6,875 nt of DNA from CAHJXF01 sp038240015 (GTDB lineage Bacteria; Pseudomonadota; Gammaproteobacteria; Burkholderiales; Burkholderiaceae_D), in NCBI GenBank assembly GCA_038240015.1, contig JBBSEF010000124.1, positions 1 to 6,875 of the forward strand, given 5' to 3'. A model generated the notes under the pieces. The model was given only the letters and a program-made list of their open reading frames with translations, was not told the origin of the DNA and did not search any database. Below are positions 1-6,596 of the stretch, piece by piece. How positions within the stretch are numbered: position 1 is the stretch's first letter; the number at the start of each line of letters is the position of its first letter. Made by a program: the position numbers and the translations under genes.

Positions 1-455
1 AGCATATCGATGCGCGATGAGAACAACCACACGGGTTCGTAGTAGATGCCGGCGATGGTTTCCAGATTCGGCGCTTGCTCGACCGTACCGATGCCGCTTT
101 GCATGAAACCGACGTCGTAGCGCGTCTCGCCCCCTTGTGCGGGCCTGCGCAGGCGCTCGTAATTCTCGACCGCGCCGGTCGAGCGATGCAGTTCCAGCGT
201 GATACCGCTACGCGCGAGAATTTTCCGATAGCGCTTCGAGAATTCGTCGTACGCCCCACCGGGCAGACCGACCGTCATCACGATCGTCGTTGGCGGGGCC
301 GGCCGCACGAAGCGTTGCGCGATATAGCCGACCAGCACAAGCAAGAGAACCACCGGCAACAACGCGATCAAGGCTTCGCGCGGCGAAATGTGAAAGCGAT
401 CGGCGATGCGGTCGATCAAGCCGCGACGATGGGCCGGCGCGCCGGGATGGATCAT
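1..455 (-). CDS. TAXI-family TRAP transporter solute-receptor protein, membrane-anchored (partial, 3' end beyond window)
   Basis: The 151 visible residues begin MIHPGAPAHRR. A basic cytoplasmic N-terminus is followed by one hydrophobic segment at about residues 29-47 (ALIALLPVVLLLVLVGYIA). Next comes the start of a periplasmic binding fold: TIVMTVGLPGGAYDEFSKRY at about 57-76, then TGAVENYERLR and YDVGFMQSG. The G-x-x-G-G-x-Y opening and the T-G-x-x-x-N and D-[VI]-[AG]-F-x-Q-x-G motifs are typical of TAXI solute receptors (NMT1-like fold), which deliver substrates to TRAP transporters. The membrane segment starts about 29 residues in and I see no clear signal-peptidase site, so I infer an anchored rather than freely secreted protein. 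The start is fixed by an ATGA overlap with the recJ stop, so it should be translated with recJ. No TRAP permease gene is visible and the ligand cannot be told. The family call is fairly sure, but the C-terminal part is missing. Confidence 0.82.
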   Translation of the reverse strand, partial: MIHPGAPAHRRGLIDRIADRFHISPREALIALLPVVLLLVLVGYIAQRFVRPAPPTTIVMTVGLPGGAYDEFSKRYRKILARSGITLELHRSTGAVENYERLRRPAQGGETRYDVGFMQSGIGTVEQAPNLETIAGIYYEPVWLFSSRIDM

Positions 456-2176
456 TCCGCAAACTCCACGATCAACTGCAAGCGCGTGTTGCCGTTGTAG
501 GTATCGGCGGCGATGCGATAGACCACATGCGCACGATCGGGCAGGGTCGCGATGTGGTTGAACCAGATCGCATCGAACATCCGCTTGCCCTTCTTCATCG
601 TCAGCTTCAGATGTTTTTCTTTCACGATGCGCTGGTTCTCGATGTCGAAGGCATCGCAGAACAGCGGCGCGGCGAAGCCCTGTCCCCACACCTGCGCGTC
701 GAGCGCGCGCACGGTGGCGATCGTGGCCGCGTCTTCGGCCAGCGGTCCGTCGGTTGCTATGGTGCGCGTGAGGAGTGCCGGATCGAGCATCGCGCGCACG
801 GCCTTCTCGAAGGCGGCTTCGAAGCGCGGCAGATGCACCTGCGCTATCGTCAGTCCGGCCGCCATCGCGTGGCCGCCGAACTTGTCGATCAGACCGGGCT
901 CGCGCTTGAAGACCAGGTCCAGCGCATCGCGCAGATGGAGACCCGAGATCGAACGGCCCGAGCCGCGCAGCGTGCCGTCGGCTGCCGGTGCGAACGCGAT
1001 GGTGGGCCGATGAAAACGATCCTTGATGCGCGACGCGACGATCCCGACCACGCCTTGATGCCAGTCGGCATCGAACAGCACGATCGCCGCGCTCGCTTGC
1101 GTATCCGAAGAGCCGTCGATCCGTGCTTGCAACGATCGGCTCCGCGCTTCGATCGCCGCGAGCGCGGCTTCCTGCATCGTCGCCTCGATGTCGCGCCGCT
1201 CGCGATTGATCGTATCGAGTTGCGTGGCGATCTCCATCGCGCGCGCGGGATCGTCGGTGGTCAGGCATTCGATGCCGAGCGTCATGTCGGCGAGCCGTCC
1301 GGCCGCATTGATGCGCGGGCCGAGTGCAAAGCCGAGGTCGAACGCGCCGGCGCTGCGAGCCTCTCGCCCCGCAACGCGAAACAGCGCGGCGATCCCCGGC
1401 TGCGCGCGCCCGGCGCGCATGCGCTCGAGCCCTTGCGCGACCAGGAGGCGATTGTTGGCGTCGAGCCTCACCACGTCGGCGACGGTGCCGAGTGCGACCA
1501 GGTCGAGCAGCCCATCGAGCCGCGGTTGATGCACGGCGTCGAAGACTTCGCGACGACGCAGCTCCGCGCGCAATGCGAACAGCACATAGAACATCACGCC
1601 GACACCGGCCAGGTGCTTGCTCGGAAAGCCGCAGCCCGGTTGATTCGGATTGACGATGCACGCGGCCTCGGGAAGATGCGCGGCCGGCAGATGATGATCG
1701 GTGACGAGGACATCGATGCCGAGACGATTGGCGGCATCGACCCCCTCGATGCTCGCGATGCCGTTGTCGACCGTGACGATCAGGTCGGGCTCTTTCTCGT
1801 TCTTTGCAAGTGCAACGATCTCGGGCGTGAGGCCGTAGCCGTATTCGAAACGATTGGGGACGATGTAGTCGACGTGGCGCGCGCCGAGCAGCGCAAGGCC
1901 GCGCAGACCGACCGCGCAGGCGGTCGCGCCGTCGCAGTCGTAGTCGGCGACGATGCAGATGCGGGCGTCGCGCGCGATCGCGTCTGCGAGCAGCACGGCG
2001 GCGCGATCGGCATGCATGAGCAGCGAGGGCGGCAAGAGCCGCGACAAATCCGCATCGAGCTCGCGCGGATGCGTCACGCCGCGCGCTGCATACAACCGCG
2101 CGAAGAAGGGTGCGATGCCGGCCGCGACCAGCGTGTCGTGCGCATCGCGATCGACGCGGCGCTGCTCGATCTTCAT
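452..2176 (-). CDS. recJ: Single-stranded-DNA-specific 5'-3' exonuclease RecJ
   Basis: RecJ degrades single-stranded DNA 5' to 3' in the cytoplasm. It serves RecF-pathway recombination, mismatch repair and base-excision repair. The 574 residues match the usual length (E. coli RecJ is 577). All the DHH-superfamily motifs are visible: ADYDCDG at 77-83 (motif I aspartates), VDNG at 136-139, TDHH at 159-162, and GTVAD at 230-234. PRINAAGRL follows at 287-295. The DHHA1 part has HQGVVGIVASR at 373-383, GSGRS at 405-409 and GGHAMAAG at 434-441. An OB-type C-terminal region (about 505-574) holds KHLKLTMKKG and FDAIWFN. No key residue is missing, so the enzyme should be active. Its ATG overlaps the TGA of the upstream gene, and its own TGA overlaps the next ATG. 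It is therefore the middle gene of a tightly coupled three-gene operon. Confidence 0.97.
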   Translation of the reverse strand: MKIEQRRVDRDAHDTLVAAGIAPFFARLYAARGVTHPRELDADLSRLLPPSLLMHADRAAVLLADAIARDARICIVADYDCDGATACAVGLRGLALLGARHVDYIVPNRFEYGYGLTPEIVALAKNEKEPDLIVTVDNGIASIEGVDAANRLGIDVLVTDHHLPAAHLPEAACIVNPNQPGCGFPSKHLAGVGVMFYVLFALRAELRRREVFDAVHQPRLDGLLDLVALGTVADVVRLDANNRLLVAQGLERMRAGRAQPGIAALFRVAGREARSAGAFDLGFALGPRINAAGRLADMTLGIECLTTDDPARAMEIATQLDTINRERRDIEATMQEAALAAIEARSRSLQARIDGSSDTQASAAIVLFDADWHQGVVGIVASRIKDRFHRPTIAFAPAADGTLRGSGRSISGLHLRDALDLVFKREPGLIDKFGGHAMAAGLTIAQVHLPRFEAAFEKAVRAMLDPALLTRTIATDGPLAEDAATIATVRALDAQVWGQGFAAPLFCDAFDIENQRIVKEKHLKLTMKKGKRMFDAIWFNHIATLPDRAHVVYRIAADTYNGNTRLQLIVEFAE

Positions 2177-3243
2177 GGGACCGGGCGATCGACGACGCGA
2201 TCGGCGAAAAAGTCCGCGAGCGATGGAGCCGCGCCCCAGCCCCGCCAGAACTTGCCGAGATCGCGCGGGACGATGCTCACCGCGCGCACTCGCTCGCGGC
2301 CGCAGAAGACGAGCGTCAATTCTCCGATCGTGTTGTTGCGTTGATCGTCGACAAGCGCGCCGATGCGCCCATCGAGCGCGGCGAGCTGAACACGCCAGCC
2401 GCTCCAGTCATCGGCGCGCGCCGCATCGATGAAGCCATCGAAACTTTCGAGAGCGCTGGTCGCATCGGGCTCGATCGGCAGCGATGCCAGCAAGGGCAAG
2501 CTCGAATCGATCGCGCGATAGTGCGGCAGCGGGCTTGCCGGCGCGCCATTGCCCGACAGCCACAGGGTGTTGATCGCCGGCAGGCCGCGCGCTTCGCGCG
2601 CCTCGTTGACCGGATGGCCGAACCACAGCATCTGGATCTCGTTGCTGCAACGGCGCCAGTCGAGAGCCGCATCGTCCGCATCGCCCTGGTCCGATGCGGC
2701 GCGCGCGCGCGGCAGCCATGCGGCAACGTTGTCTCCGATCGCGCGTTCGATCGCGGCGCCCGAGAGTTCAAGCGCATCGTCGCGACGCAAAAGCCAATGC
2801 GTGAGCGTCGCAGGCTCGATCGTCTCGAGCTGCCATCCCGCTTCGGACAGCACCGGCGCTATCGCTTCGGCCAGCGCCCGCGCTTCGGCGATCGTGACGC
2901 ACAGGCCGCGAGGATCGGCCAGCCGCAGATGGTCGCGCGCGATCACGAAGTGCGCGGGTTCGGCGAGCCATCGCCTGGCTTTCGACGCAGGTGCGATGCC
3001 GCAGGCCATCGCCCAGAGCTCGGCGAGATTGATGTTGCTGCTCGCATCCGTCGCGGCGCGCCTGTCGAATACCCACGCCTGCCACGAGGTCAGCGGCGCG
3101 TGCTCGGAAAGCGCGATGTCGTCGGCCGTGCTCGCGCGCGCGAGTACGCGCGACAAATGAGGCAGCGATTGATCGCGCAGCAGATCGCCGGCGAGCTGGG
3201 GATCGATGAGGGACGAAGGGGCGAGAAGAGCGAGATCGTGCAT
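2173..3243 (-). CDS. Conserved recJ-linked protein, RpfE / phosphoglycerate-mutase-like family
   Basis: This 356-residue protein has no signal peptide or membrane segment and is probably cytoplasmic. Recognisable stretches are EPAHFVIARDHLRLADP (about 95-111), NEIQMLWFGHP then LPAINTLWLSGNG (about 201-233), and a C-terminal GRERVRAVSIVPRDLGKFW (about 305-323). From memory these match a proteobacterial family encoded next to recJ. It is annotated as 'regulatory protein RpfE type' after the Xanthomonas rpf cluster, or as 'cofactor-independent phosphoglycerate mutase-like'. I see no obvious metal-binding or catalytic-serine motif of a true phosphoglycerate mutase, so enzymatic activity is unproven. 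I chose the ATG at 3243 (MHDLALLAPSS) because the protein's conserved-looking part starts there. An in-frame ATG at 3327 would add 28 basic residues lying across the divergent spacer. Neither start has a good Shine-Dalgarno sequence. The stop overlaps the recJ ATG (ATGA). That it is a real gene is nearly certain, but its function is not known. Confidence 0.85.
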   Translation of the reverse strand: MHDLALLAPSSLIDPQLAGDLLRDQSLPHLSRVLARASTADDIALSEHAPLTSWQAWVFDRRAATDASSNINLAELWAMACGIAPASKARRWLAEPAHFVIARDHLRLADPRGLCVTIAEARALAEAIAPVLSEAGWQLETIEPATLTHWLLRRDDALELSGAAIERAIGDNVAAWLPRARAASDQGDADDAALDWRRCSNEIQMLWFGHPVNEAREARGLPAINTLWLSGNGAPASPLPHYRAIDSSLPLLASLPIEPDATSALESFDGFIDAARADDWSGWRVQLAALDGRIGALVDDQRNNTIGELTLVFCGRERVRAVSIVPRDLGKFWRGWGAAPSLADFFADRVVDRPVP

Positions 3244-3366
3244 GAGCGCCGATTCTATCCGCGACCTCGTCGTCTTCCCGGCGACGGGCGTGTATTCGTT
3301 CGCGCGAGCGATCCGACCGCATGGCAAACTGCGCGTCTTGCAAAATCTCCCTCATTCCTGACCCCA
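3244..3366. promoter_or_regulatory. Divergent intergenic region between the recJ operon and lolCD
   Basis: This 123-bp spacer separates two head-to-head transcription units, so it must hold promoter activity for both unless the adjacent coding regions contribute. On the minus strand a TAGAAT hexamer lies just before the ATG at 3243 (listed separately). On the plus strand no convincing -35/-10 pair is visible before lolC. No Shine-Dalgarno sequence precedes the lolC GTG at 3367 (the preceding bases are CTCATTCCTGACCCCA). I see no strong palindrome that would suggest an operator. Confidence 0.5.
3252..3257 (-). promoter_or_regulatory. Candidate -10 element (TAGAAT) of the recJ operon
   Basis: Read on the minus strand, TAGAAT matches the sigma-70 consensus TATAAT at 5 of 6 positions and ends 8 bases before the ATG at 3243. 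Transcription would then start at or within a few bases of the start codon, implying a leaderless or nearly leaderless mRNA. That fits the absence of a Shine-Dalgarno sequence there. The -35 position (GGGAAG or neighbours at 16-18 bp spacing) is a poor match to TTGACA, so this is only a candidate. Confidence 0.28.
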
Positions 3367-4644
3367 GTGAATCTCCCTTTCGAATGGCAGGTCGGCCTGC
3401 GCTACACGCGCGCCGGACGGCGTCGCGGCGAAGTCGGCGCCGACAGCAAGAGCGGCGACGGCTTCGTGTCGTTCATCGCGGCGATCTCGATGGCCGGTAT
3501 CGCGCTGGGCGTGGCCGCGCTGATCGTGGTGTTGTCGGTGATGAACGGCTTTCAGAAGGAAGTGCGCGACCGCATGTTGTCGGTGCTTTCGCACGTCGAA
3601 GTGTTCAATCCCGACAACGGCATCGCCGACTGGAACGTGCTCGCGGCCGAGGCCAGACGCGTGCCCGAAGTGCGCGAGGCCGCTCCCTACGTGCAAGGCC
3701 AGGCGATGCTGACTCGCGACGACGTCGTGCGCGGCGTGTTGATTCGCGGCGTGCAACCGGATGCCGAAGCGAAGGTGTCGGACATCGCCACCGAGATGCG
3801 CGCGGGCAAATTGTCGGACCTCGTTCCGGGCAGCTTCGGCATCGTGCTCGGGTCCGAACTCGCGCGCGCGCTCGGCGTTCGCGAAGGCGACAAGATCAAT
3901 GTGGTCGCGCCGCAAGGCTTGATCACGCCGGCCGGGGTGGTCCCGCGCATCAAGCCGTTCACCGTCGTCGGCGTGTTCGAGAGCGGCCACTACGAATACG
4001 ACAGCTCGCTCGCGCTGATCAACATCGACGACGCCGAAAAGCTCTATCGGCTCGAACACTACACCGGCATCCGCTTGAAGCTGGCCGACATGCAGACCGC
4101 GCCCGACGTGACGAGAAAGCTCGCGAACGTCATCACCGACGACGTGCTGATTCGCGACTGGACGCAGCAGAACCGCAATTGGTTCTCGGCCGTGCAGCTG
4201 GAAAAACGCATGATGTTCATCATCCTCGCGCTGATCATCGCGGTGGCCGCGTTCAATCTGGTTTCGTCGCTGGTGATGAGCGTGCGTGACAAGGAGTCCG
4301 ACATCGCGATCCTGCGCACCTTGGGCGCCGCGCCGCGTTCGGTGCTCGCGATCTTCGTGGTGCAGGGCGCGCTGATCGGCCTCGCGGGATGTCTGGTCGG
4401 AGTGATTCTGGGCGTGGTGATCGCGCTCAACGTCGGCAGCATCGTGTCGGCGATCGAACGCGTGTTCCACATCGCCTTCCTGCCGCAGAACATCTACTTC
4501 GTCAGCGCCCTGCCGTCGGACCTGCGACTGTCGGACGTGATCATGATCGGATGTGTGTCTGTATTCCTCTCGTTCGTCGCGACACTCTATCCGAGCTGGC
4601 GCGCGGCGCGTGTCGAACCTGCGCAGGCTTTGCGGTATGAATGA
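3367..4644 (+). CDS. lolC: Lipoprotein-releasing system permease, LolC/E family (LolC or LolF type)
   Basis: This is the inner-membrane permease of the Lol ABC transporter, which extracts outer-membrane lipoproteins from the inner membrane and passes them to LolA. The 425 residues show the family's topology. TM1 is at about 33-58 (FVSFIAAISMAGIALGVAAL then IVVLSV), followed by MNGFQKEVRDRM. A large periplasmic domain runs from about 65 to 280. TM2 is at about 282-305, TM3 at 325-355 and TM4 at 388-408. The protein ends in TLYPSWRAARVEPAQALRYE, close to E. coli LolC. The segment APQGLITPAGVVPRIK (about 181-196) aligns with the LolC 'Hook' loop that recruits LolA. GTG at 3367 is chosen because it precedes the family N-terminus (LPFEWQVGLRYTRAG) and no in-frame ATG lies nearby. 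lolD overlaps its end by 8 bases. No lolE is present, so a homodimer of the LolF kind is possible. Confidence 0.93.
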   Translation: MNLPFEWQVGLRYTRAGRRRGEVGADSKSGDGFVSFIAAISMAGIALGVAALIVVLSVMNGFQKEVRDRMLSVLSHVEVFNPDNGIADWNVLAAEARRVPEVREAAPYVQGQAMLTRDDVVRGVLIRGVQPDAEAKVSDIATEMRAGKLSDLVPGSFGIVLGSELARALGVREGDKINVVAPQGLITPAGVVPRIKPFTVVGVFESGHYEYDSSLALINIDDAEKLYRLEHYTGIRLKLADMQTAPDVTRKLANVITDDVLIRDWTQQNRNWFSAVQLEKRMMFIILALIIAVAAFNLVSSLVMSVRDKESDIAILRTLGAAPRSVLAIFVVQGALIGLAGCLVGVILGVVIALNVGSIVSAIERVFHIAFLPQNIYFVSALPSDLRLSDVIMIGCVSVFLSFVATLYPSWRAARVEPAQALRYE

Positions 4645-5386
4645 AATGCGCGGTGAAACGCGGAAGGAAATACGGAGCGAGAGCGCGATCGCCGATACGG
4701 CCGTGCTTCGCTGCCAACATCTCGCGAAGTCTTTCGGTCGCGGCGACACCGCGGTGCATGTGCTGCGCGACGTGACGCTCTCGATCGCACCGGCCGAGAC
4801 GGTCGCGATCGTGGGCGCATCGGGCTCGGGCAAGAGCACGCTCTTGCATCTGCTCGGCGGTCTCGATACGCCGAATGCTGGGACGGTGTCGATCGACGGC
4901 CACGACTTCTCGTCGCTGTCCGAAGTCGCTCGCGGCGAAGTGCGCAACCGGCGTCTGGGGTTCGTCTATCAGTTCCATCACCTGCTGCCCGAGTTCAGTG
5001 CGCTCGACAACGTCGCGATGCCGCTGCGCATTCGAAGACAGTCAGTCGATGAAGCGCGACAGACTGCGCAGGAGATGCTCGCGCGCGTGGGGCTGTCGCA
5101 TCGCGTCCACCATCGACCCGGCGAATTGTCGGGCGGCGAACGCCAACGCGCCGCCCTCGCCCGCGCGCTCGTCACGCGTCCTGCATGCGTACTCGCCGAC
5201 GAACCGACCGGCAATCTCGATCGCGGCACGGCGGCCGAAGTGTTCGCGCTGATGATGGAGTTGAACGCGAATTTTCGGACGAGCTTTGTCGTGGTCACGC
5301 ATGACACGGCGCTCGCGGCGCGCCTGGGAAGGACGTTGACGCTGACCGATGGCGTGTTGGGCGCGCTTCATCCGTTTGCTGCATGA
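4637..5386 (+). CDS. lolD: Lipoprotein-releasing system ATP-binding protein LolD
   Basis: This is the cytoplasmic ATPase that powers lipoprotein release by the LolC/E permease. It has 249 residues (E. coli LolD has 233). The ABC motifs are complete: Walker A GASGSGKST at 60-68, the Q-loop glutamine at 112, signature LSGGE at 164-168, Walker B VLADEPTGNLD at 185-195 with catalytic E189, and the switch histidine in THD at 221-223. The stretch YQFHHLLPEF (111-120) after the Q-loop is characteristic of LolD, as opposed to FtsE or MacB ATPases. The ATG at 4637 overlaps the lolC stop by 8 bases, which implies coupled translation. An ATG at 4646 (MRGETRK) is a possible alternative start. The first 20 residues are a variable leader before the ABC fold. 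Confidence 0.95.
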   Translation: MNEMRGETRKEIRSESAIADTAVLRCQHLAKSFGRGDTAVHVLRDVTLSIAPAETVAIVGASGSGKSTLLHLLGGLDTPNAGTVSIDGHDFSSLSEVARGEVRNRRLGFVYQFHHLLPEFSALDNVAMPLRIRRQSVDEARQTAQEMLARVGLSHRVHHRPGELSGGERQRAALARALVTRPACVLADEPTGNLDRGTAAEVFALMMELNANFRTSFVVVTHDTALAARLGRTLTLTDGVLGALHPFAA

Positions 5387-5467
5387 GTCTTTCAACGCCG
5401 CATCGATCTCGCTGATCTGCCATTCGTTATTCTCGACTAGCTCCCGCGTCGCCTCTCGCGGACGACT
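5387..5467 (-). pseudogene. Possible remnant of a CopG/ParD-type antitoxin (C-terminal fragment)
   Basis: The minus strand encodes SRPREATRELVENNEWQISE followed by IDAALKD. The pattern A-x-R-E-x-V-x-x-N-E-W-Q-I-x-E-I-x-x-A-L-K resembles the region after the ribbon-helix-helix fold in CopG/ParD-type antitoxins of type II toxin-antitoxin pairs, where an acidic tail normally follows. Here the similarity stops exactly at the lolD stop codon. The upstream part of the frame (MRWSPLRRSNK, from 5503) does not look like a ribbon-helix-helix N-terminus, and stop codons lie above it. No toxin gene is seen. If the resemblance is real, this is a dead fragment truncated at both ends. Chance similarity is quite possible in so short a peptide. 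Confidence 0.3.
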
Positions 5468-5622
5468 AGGCTTGTTCGACCGTCGTAAAGGAGACCAACG
5501 CATCTCCGAAACTAAACTTTGCGGTTACGACCCTCGATCACATCCGGTCTACTTCAAGAGAAGGAAGGCGAAAAGGTCTGCACGTCAGGCGTAAGCACAC
5601 GGTCACCTTCGTGCGCTTGCCT

Positions 5623-5639
5623 CATCCAATATGTGGATG
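5623..5639. repeat. Short perfect inverted repeat upstream of tatD
   Basis: CATCCA (5623-5628) and TGGATG (5634-5639) form a 6-bp stem with a 5-base loop. It ends 33 bases before the tatD ATG. No T-run follows, so it is not a typical terminator. It could be a small operator or a chance palindrome. Confidence 0.35.
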
Positions 5640-5672
5640 TGCCTTTGAACGCTTGCATGTAAGAATCGCAAA

Positions 5673-6584
5673 ATGCAAAAGCCTTCCTTCATCATCGACA
5701 CCCACTGCCATCTCGATGCGGCCGAGTTCGATCGCGATCGCGACGCCGTGAGAGCCGAGGCGCTCGCACGCGGCGTCGGCGCGATCGTGATTCCCGCGAT
5801 CGCCGTGTCAAACTTCGACATGGTGGCGCGGCTCGCGCGAAAGACGGCGGGCGGCGCGTATGCGCTCGGCATCCATCCCATCCTCACACCGGGCGCGAGC
5901 GATCAAGACATCGCGACCTTGCGACGCGCGGTCGAGGCGGCGATGAACGATCCGCGCTTCGTCGCGATCGGCGAGATCGGCCTCGACTTCTTCGTGCCGT
6001 CGCTGACGACGCCAGAGGCGGTCGAGCATCAAACCTGGTTCTTCGAGGCCCAGTTGAAGATCGCGCGCGACTTCGATTTGCCGGTCCTGCTTCATGTGCG
6101 CAAGGCGCAGGATCAGGTGCTCGCCGGGCTACGGCGCATGAGGCGCGATCGGGACGACGTGCGTGCGACCGGCATCGCGCATGCGTTCAACGGCAGCCGG
6201 CAGCAGGCGGACCACTACACTGCTCTGGGATTCAAGCTCGGCTTCGGCGGCACGTCGACGTTCGAGCGGGCGCTGCGCATCCGCGCGCTTGTGAAGAATC
6301 TGCCCGACGACGCGATCGTGCTCGAGACCGATGCGCCCGATATCGCTCCGGCGTGGATCCACGGCGCGCAAGATGGCGATGGCCGCAACGCACCGGGCGA
6401 ACTGCCGCGCATCGCCGACGAGATCGCGGCGCTGCGCGCTTGCTCCATCGAAGAACTCGCGGCGCAGACGACCCGCAATGCTTGTGCGGTTCTCCCGCGT
6501 CTGGCCGCATTGCTCGGGCGCGGGGGAACAGGTATGCAGGGCGCGATGGCTCGCGCCGGATCGACGATGCCTTCGAGCGCTTAG
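5673..6584 (+). CDS. TatD-family metal-dependent hydrolase / DNase (YjjV-like)
   Basis: This is a cytoplasmic TIM-barrel metal-dependent hydrolase. Characterised TatD proteins are 3'-5' exonucleases and DNases, but this member's substrate is not proven. The full metal-ligand set is visible: H11 and H13 in DTHCHLD, E101 in GEIGLD, H141 in PVLLHVRKA, H170 in GIAHAFNGS, and D220 in LETDAPD. The DTHCHLD...GIHP...GEIGLDFF...LHVRKAQD...ETDAPD pattern and the LPRIADEIAALR segment look closer to E. coli YjjV than to TatD itself. It has 303 residues, about 40 more than usual, mostly in a low-complexity tail after LPRLAALLG (about 283-303) that is probably dispensable. The ATG at 5673 sits directly before the conserved N-terminus. 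Its distance from lolD suggests its own promoter. comEC begins 12 bases downstream, so the two are likely co-transcribed. Confidence 0.92.
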   Translation: MQKPSFIIDTHCHLDAAEFDRDRDAVRAEALARGVGAIVIPAIAVSNFDMVARLARKTAGGAYALGIHPILTPGASDQDIATLRRAVEAAMNDPRFVAIGEIGLDFFVPSLTTPEAVEHQTWFFEAQLKIARDFDLPVLLHVRKAQDQVLAGLRRMRRDRDDVRATGIAHAFNGSRQQADHYTALGFKLGFGGTSTFERALRIRALVKNLPDDAIVLETDAPDIAPAWIHGAQDGDGRNAPGELPRIADEIAALRACSIEELAAQTTRNACAVLPRLAALLGRGGTGMQGAMARAGSTMPSSA

Positions 6585-6596
6585 CGCGCATTCCTG

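Larger units (their letters stand above)
5387..5672. other. Low-GC intergenic gap between lolD and tatD
   Basis: This 286-bp stretch has about 53% GC by hand count, clearly below the flanking genes, and no CGATCG hexamer. It holds a perfect 5-bp inverted repeat GGAGA/TCTCC (5490-5494 and 5503-5507, 8-base loop) with no T-run, a 6-bp hairpin at 5623-5639, and a 7-bp direct repeat CGCTTGC at 5614-5620 and 5650-5656. A minus-strand antitoxin-like peptide abuts the lolD stop. A plus-strand frame read from within lolD to 5594 (ending SHPVYFKRRKAKRSARQA) has no credible start of its own. AAAGGAG at 5487-5493 looks like a Shine-Dalgarno sequence but no start codon follows it. I see no clear terminator or tatD promoter. 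The tatD start itself has only a weak AAGAA at 5661-5665. Confidence 0.6.

Noticed and set aside
290..2344. A 684-residue open frame on the plus strand, antisense to recJ
   Set aside because: It is Arg/Asp/His/Ala-rich shadow sequence produced by high-GC codon bias opposite recJ. It shows no family motif, while the opposite strand has a complete RecJ.
3325..3330. CAAACT as a possible -10 element for lolC
   Set aside because: It matches the consensus at only half its positions, and no -35-like hexamer sits 16-18 bp upstream.
2110..3366. The long in-frame extension upstream of lolC on the plus strand
   Set aside because: It is open only because it lies antisense to the RpfE-type gene. LolC proteins start near LPFEWQVGLRYTRAG, so the GTG at 3367 is the sensible start.
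3352..4947. A 531-residue open frame on the minus strand, antisense to lolC and lolD
   Set aside because: It is extremely rich in His, Arg and Asp, the mirror of codon bias in lolC/lolD, and has no recognisable domain.
5490..5507. GGAGA/TCTCC inverted repeat as a lolD terminator
   Set aside because: The stem is only 5 bp, the loop is 8 bases, and no T-run follows.
5349..5594. An 81-residue plus-strand frame overlapping the lolD end, ending in SHPVYFKRRKAKRSARQA
   Set aside because: Its only ATG lies inside lolD, no start codon follows the AAAGGAG at 5487-5493, and I recognise no family. The basic ending is curious but not enough to call a gene.
5645..5672. TTGAAC as a -35 element for tatD
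   Set aside because: The matching -10 position would fall on the start codon, and nothing there resembles TATAAT.
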